Source: Cytobacillus oceanisediminis
GTDB taxonomy: Bacteria; Bacillota; Bacilli; Bacillales; Cytobacillaceae
DNA: 64,000 nt
Assembly (NCBI RefSeq): GCF_007830235.1
Contig: NZ_VLKI01000010.1
Span: 1-64,000, forward strand
Reading direction: 5' to 3'
Within the stretch, counting starts at the first letter, position 1; every line of letters starts with the position of its first letter. The notes below the pieces were generated by a model. The model did not search any database. It saw nothing but the letters and a program-made list of their open reading frames with translations, and was not told the origin of the DNA. A program made the translations under genes and the position numbers. Positions 42,715 through 52,866 of this stretch are shown here, piece by piece.

Positions 42715-43767
42715 TTCTTGCTGCTGTGCTTCAGCAGCTGCTTTTGCTTCTTGTTTTTGGCGTTCAATTTCATCGATTCTCATTGCTACATATTCGGTGT
42801 TTTTCAATAGCCAATACTGCCTCTGCAGATGCTGGACGGCCTTTCTCTCCCCTCTTTTCTGTTCTCCTTTATGATATTGTTCAGCGGCCCTTATAATGGA
42901 ACCAGGATGGGCGAAATAGCTTTGGAACAGCAGCATTTCATCTTCCTTAAATGGGAAAAACTTTAAATACGTGTATAACCAATCCACACTTTCATCCGAT
43001 CTCTTTGGAAAGCTTTTCAAGGTCCGCGATAAAAATGGCAGCAAATCATGGAGAGGGGAACCTTGCCTTGCATTTTCAAAATTCATAAAGTAACCATATC
43101 CTCTATCATCATATAAAAAATGTTCAGTGGAGACTTTTCCATGTATGATAACAGTCCGGGCTTTATCACTGTCTTTCGTTTTTTCGTACCAATCCTTTAA
43201 TTTATTTGTTGAGTACTTTAAAGCCTGGCTGACATCATGATAATAAAGTGAGAACAATAGCTCAAAGGGCGACATATACTCTTTCCTCTCACACGATTCA
43301 ATAAAGCCATCCAAAAATTCTTTCTCTTTCTCCCACTCCTGCAATGTTCTTTCATAATGTTCCGTTCGGTCTTCTTTTTTGATGGGAACTTCACGGGCTG
43401 ACAGAGTATGAAGGCGAGCCAGCTCCCTAAGCATCTGCTGATGGCGTTCAAACCGGTCCTCTTTCTCTTCATTTGCCAGCCACGGCATCAAATAAAAAAG
43501 CTCATTCTGATAAAGGACTGCATATCTTCCATCACCAGTTGGATAAATGGGAACAATTCGATTATAGCCTTTTTGGTAAAGGGCCTGGACATGCCGGATA
43601 AAATCCGCCCCGTGCTGAGGCTTAATTTTTTTCAAAGCAAAAACACCTTTATTGCTGTAAATCTTTTGGACTCTCCCAAACTCCTCCACAAAATGCGGCT
43701 CTAATGAATAATGCTTTAAAATGGGAGAGGCTTTACGCAGCCGATTTTTTTCTTCCACGTTAACCAC
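42700..43767 (-). CDS. ysxE: Spore coat protein YsxE (CotS-like kinase fold)
   Basis: 355 residues (B. subtilis 339), member of the CotS/YutH family of spore coat proteins with an aminoglycoside-phosphotransferase-like fold. Visible segments: GVFALKKIKPQHG (ATP-lobe lysine region), RIVPIYPTGDGRYAVLYQNELFYLMPWL, VIIHGKVSTEHFLYDDRGYGYFMNFENARQGSPLHDL corresponding to the catalytic and metal loops, where the usual HGD..N is changed to HGK, so kinase activity is doubtful. Q/A/E-rich C-terminus. GTG start assumed; a second GTG four codons later is possible. Next to spoVID, with which it acts in coat encasement. Confidence 0.88.
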   Translation of the reverse strand: MVNVEEKNRLRKASPILKHYSLEPHFVEEFGRVQKIYSNKGVFALKKIKPQHGADFIRHVQALYQKGYNRIVPIYPTGDGRYAVLYQNELFYLMPWLANEEKEDRFERHQQMLRELARLHTLSAREVPIKKEDRTEHYERTLQEWEKEKEFLDGFIESCERKEYMSPFELLFSLYYHDVSQALKYSTNKLKDWYEKTKDSDKARTVIIHGKVSTEHFLYDDRGYGYFMNFENARQGSPLHDLLPFLSRTLKSFPKRSDESVDWLYTYLKFFPFKEDEMLLFQSYFAHPGSIIRAAEQYHKGEQKRGERKAVQHLQRQYWLLKNTEYVAMRIDEIERQKQEAKAAAEAQQQEGAQS

Positions 43768-44055
43768 TCACTTTCCAGATGGGGCTTGATTGCAATTAGG
43801 AGCAGCTTTCCTCTCAGGCCTTTTCCTAAGAGCCTGATTTACTCCCAGATTTGTCGCCGTTTCTCGTGATCTTTCTGTTGTGATGTTGTGTCATTCTTCT
43901 CCTTTGACGCCATATCTCTGGATCTTTTCCTGAGATATGGTATTTTTCCTCTCACTTCTCGGAAATCTCGCATGGGATATTGGGTCATTCACACTATACG
44001 ATCTTCTTCAGACTTTTTCTCAAATTGTTTTTTCATGCCCACATTTCTCAAGAAA
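43768..44055. other. Gap between ysxE and spoVID
   Basis: No gene is visible. The stretch contains a 9-bp perfect inverted repeat CCATATCTC...GAGATATGG (43910-43940) and a weaker CAGGC...GCCTG hairpin near 43840-43865. Neither has a proper terminator T-run in the minus direction. A mother-cell (sigma-E) promoter for ysxE could be here but I cannot identify one with confidence. Confidence 0.4.
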
Positions 44056-44095
44056 TGAAAAGAGCTGAGCGGGTTATCACTACCTGCTCAGCTTG
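44056..44095 (-). terminator. Intrinsic terminator of spoVID
   Basis: On the minus strand AAGCTGAGCAGGTAGTGATAACCCGCTCAGCTC then TTTTC, nine bases after the spoVID stop codon. Confidence 0.82.
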
Positions 44096-44103
44096 TTAAC
44101 CAT

Positions 44104-45318
44104 TTAATGGGCTACCGCAACAGGAATGTACAGCACTTGCCCTTCATAAATATCCTGATTTATTTCCAGGTGATTCACCCTTAATAATTGCTGGGCAGGA
44201 ATATCATACCTTTCAGCAATTGCATCGATTGTATCCCCATTCTGCACAATGCAGACCTTCAGCTTTACATGTTCTTCTTCCTCTTCTTTTCGGGCAAAGA
44301 ATTCAGTTAAAGACATACTTTTCTTTTTCGAAAATTTCTTTTTTTTGGCTTCCTGTTCAGAAGATGATGATTCTTCTACCTCCTCGGGACTTTCCTGTAC
44401 AGCCATTTCTTTAGGCTTCTTTTCATAGGAAGGACTATCCGATTCTAATGCTTCCGTCATTTGATAGATTTCCTGTGCTGAAGGTGGCGCTTCCTCACTC
44501 CGCTGGGAAGCAAATGAAATTTCTGGTGTAGACTCTGCAGGCTGTTCTTCTTTTTCCTCCAGTTTTTCTTCAGTTGCTGCAGGAGCTTCCGGCTGCTTTA
44601 CTTCAGTTTCAGGCTGTTTCCTTGCCTCTGCCTCAAATGGTACATATACCTCTTCAGGCTCAGCCTGTTCCTCTTGGTGTTCCTCTTCCCTATTTTCTTC
44701 CACTGCAAAATCGTAAACCGGCTCAGTAATTTCCTCCTCTTGTTGTTCTTTTTCCTGATAAACTGAGTATTCTTCCTGGTCTACCGCCTCCTCCTCATTC
44801 TCATCAACAGCAGCTGTTGATCTCTGAAGCGGCTCAAGCTGTTCGACTTCAACTTCCTCCTGCCATTCCTGAACAGGTATATGCTGCTGATCCCCATATA
44901 ATCCGGTGATCGTTAAATTGGCTGTCAATTTCATGCAGCTTCTTTCCGGCAGAACATAGTCAAATGATTCTACCGCTACGTCAATATCATAAATGCTTTG
45001 GATCCTATTATTTGGGATTGTAATATCGACGGGAAAATAGTGTTTAAATTCGCAGGTTCCCTCTTCTCTTTCCTCAACTGCCTGAACGAATTTGGCTCCT
45101 GCAAAAACCTCTTCATCACCGGCTGCTTCTGCATCACTCCGTTTATATTCACCCGCTAGTTCAAGAGCTCCCTGAATCGTTACATATTGATCGCTTTCCT
45201 GAATAGTTATATTGGGATCTAACGAAATTGAAATCAGTTCTGATACTTCCTGTCCTTTTTGAAACCAGACCGATTCTTCTAAAGAAAATCGTAAGCACGA
45301 TGGATTCCCCTGAGACAA
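44104..45318 (-). CDS. spoVID: Stage VI sporulation protein D (SpoVID), LysM
   Basis: Spore coat morphogen needed for encasement; binds SpoIVA and SafA and recruits other coat layers. About 404 residues, clearly shorter than B. subtilis (575). The conserved N-terminal beta domain (1 to about 130: CLRFSLEESVWFQKGQEVSELISISLDPNI) is followed by a very acidic E/Q-rich linker (about 150-340) and a C-terminal LysM (VQNGDTIDAIAERYDIPAQQLLRVNHL). TTG 45318 lies after GGGAGGAG at good spacing and matches the B. subtilis N-terminus; the upstream GTG 45354 has no site. Confidence 0.93.
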   Translation of the reverse strand: MSQGNPSCLRFSLEESVWFQKGQEVSELISISLDPNITIQESDQYVTIQGALELAGEYKRSDAEAAGDEEVFAGAKFVQAVEEREEGTCEFKHYFPVDITIPNNRIQSIYDIDVAVESFDYVLPERSCMKLTANLTITGLYGDQQHIPVQEWQEEVEVEQLEPLQRSTAAVDENEEEAVDQEEYSVYQEKEQQEEEITEPVYDFAVEENREEEHQEEQAEPEEVYVPFEAEARKQPETEVKQPEAPAATEEKLEEKEEQPAESTPEISFASQRSEEAPPSAQEIYQMTEALESDSPSYEKKPKEMAVQESPEEVEESSSSEQEAKKKKFSKKKSMSLTEFFARKEEEEEHVKLKVCIVQNGDTIDAIAERYDIPAQQLLRVNHLEINQDIYEGQVLYIPVAVAH

Positions 45319-45458
45319 AGCGACTCCTCCCTTCAAATCTTCACGTTTAATCACTATGTCATTAACAATCCTATGAGAGTTTAATATACTTTATGATTAG
45401 AAAATAACGGTCAGAGAGATTCTTTTATTGATTTTTTAGCTTTTTAATCTAATAACAA

Positions 45459-45700
45459 GGCTCTGTAAAATTACCCTGTTGATTTCCGCTGCTGGCACTC
45501 AGCGAACCGCGGGCTGTCCGACGCTCCTCGGCGCATTCGCACCTATGGGGTCTCCCGTTGACACGCTTCTCCCGCTGGACATTGAATGAGCATCCTCGAA
45601 TAAACACCGCACGAAGAAATGCGAATGCATTTTCGAGGGATTAGCACCTTCCGCTCCAATCAACAGGGTGCCAAAAACAACAATATCCGTTAACAGACCC
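45459..45700 (-). repeat. MITE-like dispersed repeat, family 1, copy C
   Basis: About 242 bp between spoVID and hemL. Ends GGCTCTGTAAAA and GTTAACAGACCC are imperfect inverted repeats; flanks AATAACAA (45451-45458) and AATAAAAA (45701-45708) match at seven of eight. The interior reads, on the minus strand, GGCACCCTGTTGATTGGAGCGG ... GTGCGGTGTTTATTCGAGGA ... AATGTCCAGCGGGAGAAGCG ... TTCGCTGAGTGCCAGCAGCGGAAATCAAC, split here into short motifs, and is the best partner of copy A. Confidence 0.85.
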
Positions 45701-45703
45701 AAT

Positions 45704-45735
45704 AAAAAAACACCCACCTATTTGATGAGTGTTTG
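45704..45735 (-). terminator. Intrinsic terminator of the hem operon
   Basis: On the minus strand AAACACTCATCAAATAGGTGGGTGTTTTTTT; arms AACACTCA/TGGGTGTT, directly after the hemL stop codon. The repeat copy C begins at the end of its T-run. Confidence 0.85.
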
Positions 45736-45742
45736 GTCGTAC

Positions 45743-47029
45743 TTATTTTAATTTTGAGAACGCATTTTCAGCAGCCTCTATCGTCTTCTCAATATCTTCA
45801 TCTGTATGCGCAGTTGAGAGGAAAAGACCTTCAAATTGGGATGGAGGAAGGAAGACACCCTGATTTGCCATTTCCCTGTAGTATTCTGCAAAGTATTCCA
45901 GATTGGACGTTTTTGCTTTTTCATAGTTAATAACATCTTCATTCGTAAAGAAGAAACCGATCATGGACCCGGCACGATTAATTGTATGCGGGATATCATA
46001 TTTTTCTGCGGCAGCTTTTAAGCCCTCTTCCAGCCGGTCTGCTTTCCGTTCAAACTCTTTATACGAATCAGAAGTAAGCTGGCTTAATGTCTCAAAGCCG
46101 GCTGTCATCGCGAGTGGATTACCGGATAAAGTGCCAGCCTGGTAAATTGGGCCGCTCGGTGCAATTTGCTTCATGATTTCAGCTTTACCGCCGTAAGCAC
46201 CGACAGGAAGGCCTCCACCAATAACCTTGCCCAAACATGTAATATCAGGTGTTACATTAAAGTAACCCTGGGCACAATTGTAACCAACACGGAAACCGGT
46301 CATAACTTCATCAAAGATCAGCAAAGAGCCATTTTGCTCAGTGATCTCTCTCAAGCCTTCAAGGAAGCCAGTCTGAGGAGGAACTACTCCCATATTCCCT
46401 GCAACAGGCTCAACAATGACTCCTGCAATATCATCACCGTATTGTTCAAAAGCATAACGGACGCTTTCAATGTCATTATAAGGAACAGTGATTGTATTTT
46501 TGGCAACACCTTCAGGTACTCCAGGGCTGTCAGGGAGTCCTAGAGTAGCCACACCAGACCCAGCTTTTATTAAAAGGGAGTCCCCATGGCCATGGTAGCA
46601 GCCTTCAAATTTCATGATCTTATTTCTGCCGGTATAGCCGCGGGCCAATCGCAATGCACTCATTGTAGCTTCTGTACCTGATGACACCATGCGCACCACT
46701 TCAATAGACGGTACACGTTCAATGACCAGCTTAGCAAGTTCATTTTCTATTTCAGTCGGTGCACCGAAGCTCGTCCCCATTTCGGCAACCTTTTTAATTG
46801 ACTCGACAACACGGTCATTTGTATGGCCCAGGATTAAAGGCCCCCAGGATAAAACATAATCAATGTATTCATTGCCATCAATATCGTAGATTTTTGATCC
46901 TTTTCCCCGTTCCATGAAAATCGGATCCATATTGACAGATTTAAAGGCACGGACAGGGGAGTTAACTCCTCCAGGCATCAATTTGCTTGCTTCTTTAAAA
47001 GCTTCAATAGATTTTTCGTAAGAGCGCAT
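45743..47029 (-). CDS. hemL: Glutamate-1-semialdehyde 2,1-aminomutase HemL
   Basis: PLP enzyme that makes 5-aminolevulinate from glutamate-1-semialdehyde, second step of the C5 haem pathway. 428 residues. N-terminus with [17 protein letters not shown] lysine in [33 protein letters not shown] and [13 protein letters not shown] are all present. Last gene of hemA-X-C-D-B-L, 30 bases after hemB, with its own terminator. Confidence 0.97.
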   Translation of the reverse strand: MRSYEKSIEAFKEASKLMPGGVNSPVRAFKSVNMDPIFMERGKGSKIYDIDGNEYIDYVLSWGPLILGHTNDRVVESIKKVAEMGTSFGAPTEIENELAKLVIERVPSIEVVRMVSSGTEATMSALRLARGYTGRNKIMKFEGCYHGHGDSLLIKAGSGVATLGLPDSPGVPEGVAKNTITVPYNDIESVRYAFEQYGDDIAGVIVEPVAGNMGVVPPQTGFLEGLREITEQNGSLLIFDEVMTGFRVGYNCAQGYFNVTPDITCLGKVIGGGLPVGAYGGKAEIMKQIAPSGPIYQAGTLSGNPLAMTAGFETLSQLTSDSYKEFERKADRLEEGLKAAAEKYDIPHTINRAGSMIGFFFTNEDVINYEKAKTSNLEYFAEYYREMANQGVFLPPSQFEGLFLSTAHTDEDIEKTIEAAENAFSKLK

Positions 47030-47059
47030 GTCATCCCTCTTTTCGTTTTATAGGTAAGA

Positions 47060-48040
47060 TTATTGTTGTTCCTTAATCCATCTCGCTGCATCTTTTGCAT
47101 GATAGGTAATAATTAAATCGCTACCGGCCCGCTTCATGCCAGTAAGCATTTCCATTACAATTTTTTCTTCATCGATCCAGCCATTTTGTGCTGCAGCTTT
47201 AACCATGGAATATTCACCGCTCACATTGTATATGACAATCGGCAGGTTAATGTTATTTTTTACATCACGGACAATATCAAGGTACGGCATACCTGGTTTT
47301 ACTATAAGGAAGTCCGCTCCCTCCATTAAATCAGACTCTGCTTCACGCATTGCTTCCATGCGATTGGCAGGATCCATCTGGTATGCTTTGCGATCGCCGA
47401 ATTGCGGAGTGCTGTCTGCTGCGTCCCGGAAAGGGCCATAAAATGCAGAAGCATATTTTACAGCATAAGACATAACCGGAATATTTTCAAAGCCCGCTTC
47501 ATCAAGCCCAGCACGAATGGCAGCTGTAAAACCGTCCATCATATTTGAAGGTGCAATTATATCTGCTCCCGCTTTCGCCTGGCTGATAGCAGTCTGTACA
47601 AGCAATTCAAGTGATGCATCATTCAGCACTTCCCCATTTTCAATCAGTCCGCAATGGCCATGATCCGTATATTCGCAAAGACAAGTATCAGCAATGACGA
47701 TCACTTCAGGAAACTTGGATTTAATAAATCTTGTTGCTTCCTGAACGATGCCATGGTCATGATAGGCCTGCTGCCCGCATGAATCCTTTTCTTGGGGAAT
47801 CCCGAATAATAAAACTGATTTAATTCCAAGAGAAACCACTTCATTCATTTCTTCTTCCAAATGGTCCAGTGAAAGATTGTAAATTCCCGGCATAGAAGAA
47901 ATTTCTCTTTTGATATCATTTCCCTCAGCTACGAAGATCGGGTAAATTAAATCCTCTGTACGCAAAAAGTTTTCGCGTATAAGCGCTCTCATGTTTGGGC
48001 TTCGGCGAAGCCGTCTATGCCGAGTAAATTGTAGATCCAT
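47060..48040 (-). CDS. hemB: Delta-aminolevulinic acid dehydratase HemB
   Basis: Joins two 5-aminolevulinates to porphobilinogen. 326 residues. Zinc cysteines visible in [17 protein letters not shown], so this is the Zn-dependent type; Schiff-base lysines in [19 protein letters not shown] and [14 protein letters not shown]. The ATG, seven bases after AGGAGGG, overlaps the hemD stop codon (TAATG). Confidence 0.97.
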   Translation of the reverse strand: MDLQFTRHRRLRRSPNMRALIRENFLRTEDLIYPIFVAEGNDIKREISSMPGIYNLSLDHLEEEMNEVVSLGIKSVLLFGIPQEKDSCGQQAYHDHGIVQEATRFIKSKFPEVIVIADTCLCEYTDHGHCGLIENGEVLNDASLELLVQTAISQAKAGADIIAPSNMMDGFTAAIRAGLDEAGFENIPVMSYAVKYASAFYGPFRDAADSTPQFGDRKAYQMDPANRMEAMREAESDLMEGADFLIVKPGMPYLDIVRDVKNNINLPIVIYNVSGEYSMVKAAAQNGWIDEEKIVMEMLTGMKRAGSDLIITYHAKDAARWIKEQQ

Positions 48041-48831
48041 TAATTTTCCCTCCTAGTCTTTGTTTCCAAAAAGGCTATAATACTTTCAAGCATGCTATGT
48101 ACGGTATACTCTTCCGGAACAGCATGGACCTGCAAACCGTAGGCTTCTGCTCGTTCTTTTGTTACAGGGCCAATACAGCTGATCAAGCTGCCCTTTACAG
48201 AATCTAGATATCCAAGTTCCTTTACGGCCCCCATGAAATGATCCACAGTTGAAGGGCTTGTAAAAGTCAGGATATCTATCCCTTTCCCGGAAAGCTGCTT
48301 CTTTAACAGGTCAATGCTTTCTTTTGGAAAAAAGGTCTTATAAACGATAATTTCATCGACCTCGGCGCCTTTTTCAGAAAGGGCTGCGGCAATATAGCCC
48401 CTTGCCAGATTTCCCTTGGGAATCAACACCTTGGTTCCTTTTTCAACGAATGGCAAAAAATCCTCAACAAATCCCTCTGCAACATATTCCCGGGGGATGA
48501 AGTCCGCATTAACCCCTTTATCCACAAGGCATTTTCGCGTCTTTTCTCCGATAACTGCGATTTTCGGAAAAATTTTATTGATAGTCATTTTGTCATTCTC
48601 AAAGAAAGCTTCAACAGCTGTTTTACTTGTAAAAATTACCCAGTCATAAGTATGGATCCGCTTTCGCGCTGCAGAAAAAGCTTCCGAGTTCCGTAAAGGC
48701 ATAAAAGCAATCAGGGGGATCTCAACTGGTATCCCCCCATAGTTTTTAATAAGCTTTGAATAGGCCTGAGCCTGTTTTTTCCCTCTTGGCACCAAAACAG
48801 TCATGCCTTTTAAAGGGGAGGAAAGGGTCAT
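48040..48831 (-). CDS. hemD: Uroporphyrinogen-III synthase HemD
   Basis: Cyclises hydroxymethylbilane with inversion of ring D. 263 residues, a poorly conserved family; typical segments are [22 protein letters not shown] at the N-terminus, [25 protein letters not shown], and [15 protein letters not shown] with the near-invariant second-domain tyrosine region (EEYTVHSM). Start overlaps the hemC stop (ATGA) and the end overlaps hemB, indicating tight coupling. Confidence 0.93.
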   Translation of the reverse strand: MTLSSPLKGMTVLVPRGKKQAQAYSKLIKNYGGIPVEIPLIAFMPLRNSEAFSAARKRIHTYDWVIFTSKTAVEAFFENDKMTINKIFPKIAVIGEKTRKCLVDKGVNADFIPREYVAEGFVEDFLPFVEKGTKVLIPKGNLARGYIAAALSEKGAEVDEIIVYKTFFPKESIDLLKKQLSGKGIDILTFTSPSTVDHFMGAVKELGYLDSVKGSLISCIGPVTKERAEAYGLQVHAVPEEYTVHSMLESIIAFLETKTRREN

Positions 48832-49763
48832 TGCCCGTCAAGCTCCTCTTTTACCCGGTCAATCAGTTCTTTAGCTCCCTGTTCAGTTAATTTTTCAGCC
48901 ATCTTAATCCCAACCTCTTCTGGATTTGTACCTGTTAACGCTTCCTTATAAATGACTTTTCCGTCAGGTGAACCGACAAGACCAGTTAATTCAATTTCGT
49001 CTGTCTCATTTAGTGTGGCATATCCTGCAATTGGCACCTGGCAGCCGCCCTCCATTTTATGAAGAAACGCCCGCTCTGCCCTAACAGTTTGATTTGTCTC
49101 ACGGCATGTGAATTTGTCCAGCAACGCAAGAAGCTCTTTATCGCTTTCGCGGCACTCAATGGAGAGCGCGCCCTGGCCAACAGCCGGCACGCAGACTTCA
49201 GGCTCCAAAAATTCAGTCACAACATCAGAAGCCCAGCCCATTCTGGAAAGTCCAGCCGCTGCGAGAATAATCGCGTCATACTCTTCCGTTTCGAGCTTTG
49301 CTAATCTTGTATCTATATTTCCTCTAATCCATTTAATCTCCAAATCAGGGCGCTGGGCTAAAATCTGTGCTCCCCTGCGCAAACTGCTTGTTCCAATAAC
49401 GGAACCGGCTTTTAAGTCACTGAGCTTAACATGCCCTTTTGAGATAAGCGCATCACGATGGTCTTCCCTTTCAGGAATGCTGCCAATCACAAGGCCTTCA
49501 GGCAGGACAGCCGGCATATCCTTCATGCTATGTACAGCCATATCAATTTCTTTATCAAGCATAGCCTGCTCGATTTCCTTAACAAATAATCCTTTGCCTC
49601 CTACCTTGGAAAGTGTTACATCAAGAATTTTATCTCCCTTTGTCACGATTTCCTTCACTTCAAACTCAAAGGAAGGATCGATGCTTTTCAATTGATTGAT
49701 CACCCATTTTGTTTGGGTTAGGGCTAGCTTGCTTCGTCTTGAACCAACAATAATTTTTCTCAT
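48828..49763 (-). CDS. hemC: Porphobilinogen deaminase HemC
   Basis: Polymerises four porphobilinogens to hydroxymethylbilane. 311 residues. N-terminus [18 protein letters not shown], catalytic KDMP in [15 protein letters not shown], arginines in [12 protein letters not shown] and the dipyrromethane cofactor cysteine in [13 protein letters not shown]. Lies 50 bases after hemX and overlaps hemD by four bases. Confidence 0.97.
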   Translation of the reverse strand: MRKIIVGSRRSKLALTQTKWVINQLKSIDPSFEFEVKEIVTKGDKILDVTLSKVGGKGLFVKEIEQAMLDKEIDMAVHSMKDMPAVLPEGLVIGSIPEREDHRDALISKGHVKLSDLKAGSVIGTSSLRRGAQILAQRPDLEIKWIRGNIDTRLAKLETEEYDAIILAAAGLSRMGWASDVVTEFLEPEVCVPAVGQGALSIECRESDKELLALLDKFTCRETNQTVRAERAFLHKMEGGCQVPIAGYATLNETDEIELTGLVGSPDGKVIYKEALTGTNPEEVGIKMAEKLTEQGAKELIDRVKEELDGQ

Positions 49764-49813
49764 GACAGCCTCCTACAATTGTCCAACTGACCGTAAGCTG
49801 TGGCCGCTGGGCT

Positions 49814-50647
49814 TTAAGAATACCAAAAATGGAAAGATGAAAGCTTTCCAAACAGAAAGAAATTAATTAATACAATTAAAAAAGATGCTATATTCCAAAA
49901 TGCCAAAGATTTGCCGTATAAGCCTTTCCCAACTTTCATGTAGAGATAAATACTGTATAAAGCAAGGACAATGAAAGACCCGATAACTTTCGAATCGAAC
50001 CAAACCATATCAGGCAATTTAAGATAAGCCCACTGAATACCTAAAATTAAGCTTATCATCAGCATAGGTACACCAATTACGTTTAATACATATGACATAT
50101 GTTCAAGCTTTGATAAATCCGCTATCCGAAGCAATCTGGTTCCCCATTTTTTCCTTTTAAGCAAATCATATTGAATTAAATATAGTAATGAAAAAACAAA
50201 GGAGAGTGAGAAAGCCCCATAAGAAAGAATCGCAACGGTTATATGGATCAGCAGAAGTTCTGAAATAAGCTGCTGCGCCTTTACAGCTGAATCAATCTGG
50301 ACGGGTGCGAATGTATGGATGGCCATAATAATAAAGCCGAGAACATTTGTAAAAAAGACAATAAAGTCGACCCTGAGAAGCCGGTTAATCACCAGTGAAA
50401 GAGTGATAAGAACCCAAGCATAGAAATAAAGGCCCTCAAAAATGGTCAGCACCGGGAACCTGCCTGTATTTATCATGTATAGAACAAGAAATACGGTTTG
50501 CAATACCCATACAAATGCAAGTAACCAGAAGGCAATTCGGTTCGCCTTCCGGTTCTGATGAAGAAAATCGATAAAATATAAAAGGACACATAAGGCATAC
50601 AGAACCACCGTAAATTCATGCAGCCGTGTCATATAGATGTCAAACAT
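49814..50647 (-). CDS. hemX: HemX, cytochrome c assembly-like membrane protein
   Basis: 277 residues with about eight membrane helices and a CcsA/CcmC-like arrangement (TFEGLYFYAWVLITLSL, HITVAILSYGAFSLSFVFSLLYLIQYDLLKRKKW, LGIQWAYLKLPDMVWFDSK with the WxxxxxxxW core). In B. subtilis HemX lowers the amount of glutamyl-tRNA reductase HemA. It lies directly after hemA, 14 bases apart, with AGAGAGG before the ATG. Confidence 0.92.
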   Translation of the reverse strand: MFDIYMTRLHEFTVVLYALCVLLYFIDFLHQNRKANRIAFWLLAFVWVLQTVFLVLYMINTGRFPVLTIFEGLYFYAWVLITLSLVINRLLRVDFIVFFTNVLGFIIMAIHTFAPVQIDSAVKAQQLISELLLIHITVAILSYGAFSLSFVFSLLYLIQYDLLKRKKWGTRLLRIADLSKLEHMSYVLNVIGVPMLMISLILGIQWAYLKLPDMVWFDSKVIGSFIVLALYSIYLYMKVGKGLYGKSLAFWNIASFLIVLINFFLFGKLSSFHFWYS

Positions 50648-50661
50648 GGACAGAACCTCTC

Positions 50662-52008
50662 TTATGATTGAAAGGAAGCCTGCGGTGATTGAGCGATAGC
50701 GTGTTTTGGTTTGGCTGCGTACACGTTCTGCTGCTCTGAAACAAGTTCGTCTATATTAAAGATTTTTACAAATAAATCTAATGCCTGTTCGGAATCTTTC
50801 TGTCCAGCCATTTCTTTAGCTTGTAAAATAGGATCTTTTAATAGCTGATTGATGATGCTCTTTGTATGCTTGTTCAACACCTTTTTATCACGATCACTCA
50901 AGTGAGGCAGCTTTCTTTCAATGCTTGTCATGGTTTCACTCTGTATAGCCAGTGCTTTCTCACGCAATGCAGAAATAACCGGAACAACTCCAAGCAAATT
51001 CAGCCATTGTTTGAAATCAACAATTTCTCCTTCAATCATAAGCTGAATTTTTTCTGCTGCCTTTTTGCGCTCCTGAAGGTTTGCTTCGACAATTCCCTCA
51101 AGATCATCAATATCATATAGGAAAATGCTGTCCAATTCAGCCAGCTTTGGATCCAAATCCCGCGGCACGGCAATATCCACCATAAACAGAGGCTTGCCTT
51201 TGCGCATTTTTTCCACGTTAGCCATCATGTCCTTAGTAATAACAAACTCTTTGGCTCCCGTTGAACTGATCAAAATATCAGCATCCATAAGGGCGTTTTG
51301 CAGCTCATCCAGTGTCTTTGCTTCACCGGCATAACGGCTTGCAAGATCCTGAGCTTTTTCATAAGTGCGGTTAATGACAGTTACTTTACTCGCTCCATTA
51401 GCATGAAGGTTCTGGATTGCAAGCTCTCCCATTTTGCCAGCGCCTAAAATAAGGACATGCTTATTTTCAAGCGTACCGAATATTTTTTTAGCCAGTTCTA
51501 CTGCTGCGTAGCTGACTGAAACAGCATTAGCCCCTATATCAGTTTCAGAATGTGCACGCTTCGCAAGGGTTACCGCCTGCTTAAACAGGTGGTTGAATAC
51601 CGTACCAGTCGTTTTTTCTGATTGAGCCTCCAGAAAGCTTGACCGTACCTGTCCCAAAATTTGTGTTTCTCCAAGAATCATGGAATTCAGGCCGCATGCA
51701 ACTTTAAATAAATGCTCTATTGCCCCATCCTCTTCATAGATAAACAGGAAAGGAGAAAATTCGCTTTGATCCATATTAAAATGCTCTGCCAGAAATTCCT
51801 TTATATAATAACGGCCAGTATGAAGCTGGTCCACCACCGCATAAATTTCGGTCCGATTGCATGTAGACAGAATAATATTCTCTAAGATGCTCTTTTTATC
51901 ATTCAATGTCTTCATAGCATCGCCCAATTGTGAAGAATTAAAGGTTAGACGCTCACGAATTTCAACAGGGGCAGTTTTATAGTTTAGACCGACGACCAAG
52001 ATATGCAT
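50662..52008 (-). CDS. hemA: Glutamyl-tRNA reductase HemA
   Basis: First committed enzyme of the C5 haem pathway: reduces glutamyl-tRNA to glutamate-1-semialdehyde with NADPH. About 448 residues. Active-site cysteine in [31 protein letters not shown] fold [15 protein letters not shown] and the C-terminal dimerisation helices. ATG 52008 ([16 protein letters not shown]) matches B. subtilis and follows GGGGGTG; an upstream ATG at 52038 is rejected. First gene of hemAXCDBL. Confidence 0.97.
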   Translation of the reverse strand: MHILVVGLNYKTAPVEIRERLTFNSSQLGDAMKTLNDKKSILENIILSTCNRTEIYAVVDQLHTGRYYIKEFLAEHFNMDQSEFSPFLFIYEEDGAIEHLFKVACGLNSMILGETQILGQVRSSFLEAQSEKTTGTVFNHLFKQAVTLAKRAHSETDIGANAVSVSYAAVELAKKIFGTLENKHVLILGAGKMGELAIQNLHANGASKVTVINRTYEKAQDLASRYAGEAKTLDELQNALMDADILISSTGAKEFVITKDMMANVEKMRKGKPLFMVDIAVPRDLDPKLAELDSIFLYDIDDLEGIVEANLQERKKAAEKIQLMIEGEIVDFKQWLNLLGVVPVISALREKALAIQSETMTSIERKLPHLSDRDKKVLNKHTKSIINQLLKDPILQAKEMAGQKDSEQALDLFVKIFNIDELVSEQQNVYAAKPKHAIAQSPQASFQS

Positions 52009-52052
52009 TTGAAATTGACACCCCCAGATAAATTGCATAGTTCACTAAGATA

Positions 52053-52081
52053 ATTATATCACTTCTATTTATTTAATTTAA
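52053..52081 (-). promoter_or_regulatory. Promoter of hemAXCDBL (extended -10)
   Basis: On the minus strand TTAAAT (52076-52081), 17-base spacer, TATAAT (52053-52058) preceded by TGA, giving an extended TGNTATAAT -10 element. The surrounding AT-rich dyad could overlap a PerR-type site, which controls hemA in B. subtilis, but the match is too weak to call. Confidence 0.6.
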
Positions 52082-52130
52082 TGCTAAAATGTGAACAGAA
52101 ATTGAACACATATGTTAATATGTTTTAGAC

Positions 52131-52201
52131 AGGAAAAGTGTAAGGCGCCTGCTTATCGGCGACAAGGCCCTCAAGCCGATGGCGCTTGAAGCTAGACAGC
52201 A
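52131..52201 (+). repeat. Short hairpin repeat, family 2, copy 2
   Basis: GACAGGAAAAGTGTAAGGCGCC, TGCTTATCGGC, a 14-base loop, GCCGATGGCGCTTGAAGCTAGACA; ATCGGC/GCCGAT and GGCGCC/GGCGC pair. Lies between the divergent hemA promoter and ysxD. The 125 bases after it up to ysxD hold only a weak TAGACA-N17-AGTAAC promoter candidate. Confidence 0.72.
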
Positions 52202-52327
52202 GTCAAATTAAAAAGATAGAAAAATTAACTTTAATAACTTATTTCTGAAATAGACAAATACTCCCTTTAGTACAGTAACAAAAAAACTTGCCAGATTCAA
52301 GTGAACCTTATTGGAAGTGGTGTTTTA

Positions 52328-52813
52328 ATGAAAAATCAGCGTATTTTCCCGGGAATAATCTTGATCGGCTTTGGAGCCTACTTTTTCCTGCAGCAAACAA
52401 ACTTCAGTCCCTTACAGCCGTTTTATACTTGGCCTACTCTTCTTTTGATCGTCGGGGGCGCCTTTTTATTTCAGGCTTATGGCGCCAGAGACTATGAGGC
52501 AATCCTGCCGGGTGTGATTTTGGCCGGATTCGGCCTGCACTTCCATGTTGTGAACCGCCTTGAAATATGGCCCGATCACATAGGAACTTTTATTCTGATC
52601 ATTGCACTGGGTTTCCTTCTTCGCCACCAAAAGACAGGCACTGGCTTGTTCCAGGGCATCTTATTTTTAATTCTTGCCGCCATGCTGCTTTTTTATGACA
52701 GAGTCATTGAATGGATGGGACTTCTGGAAAACGGCGTATCCAACGCCTGGCGCTTCTGGCCGATTCTCTTAATTCTAATTGGATTCTATTTCTTAATTGC
52801 AAAGAAAAAATAG
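52328..52813 (+). CDS. ysxD: YsxD-like membrane protein of unknown function
   Basis: About 161 residues with six hydrophobic segments, arranged as pairs (IFPGIILIGFGAYFFLQQ; WPTLLLIVGGAFLFQAYG; AILPGVILAGFGLHFH; GTFILIIALGFLLRH; GILFLILAAMLLFYD; FWPILLILIGFYFLIAKKK). The pattern resembles LiaI/LiaF-type transmembrane regions. Position between hemA and engB matches B. subtilis ysxD. ATG 52328 after GGAAGTGGTG is preferred to a GTG nine codons earlier. Confidence 0.75.
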   Translation: MKNQRIFPGIILIGFGAYFFLQQTNFSPLQPFYTWPTLLLIVGGAFLFQAYGARDYEAILPGVILAGFGLHFHVVNRLEIWPDHIGTFILIIALGFLLRHQKTGTGLFQGILFLILAAMLLFYDRVIEWMGLLENGVSNAWRFWPILLILIGFYFLIAKKK

Positions 52814-52851
52814 AAAAGACAGAGGATACATTACTCTTCCCCTGTCTTTTC
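52814..52851 (+). terminator. Terminator of ysxD, possibly shared with the ABC operon
   Basis: AAAAGACAG-AGGATACATTACTCTTCCC-CTGTCTTTT directly after the ysxD stop; symmetrical, and also 15 bases after the stop of the convergent ATPase gene. Confidence 0.82.
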
Positions 52852-52866
52852 TGTATGCAAACAATA

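Noticed and set aside
45499..45717. 72-codon frame between spoVID and hemL
   Set aside because: Lies inside repeat copy C and the hemL terminator, with no binding site.
48416..49695. Long plus-strand frames antisense to hemD and hemC (up to 195 codons)
   Set aside because: Shadows of the conserved hem genes on the other strand; no start signals and serine-rich antisense composition.
52041..52066. Possible PerR box at the hemA promoter
   Set aside because: The AT-rich dyad GATATAATTATC only partly matches the 7-1-7 PerR consensus and coincides with the -10 element; not enough to call.
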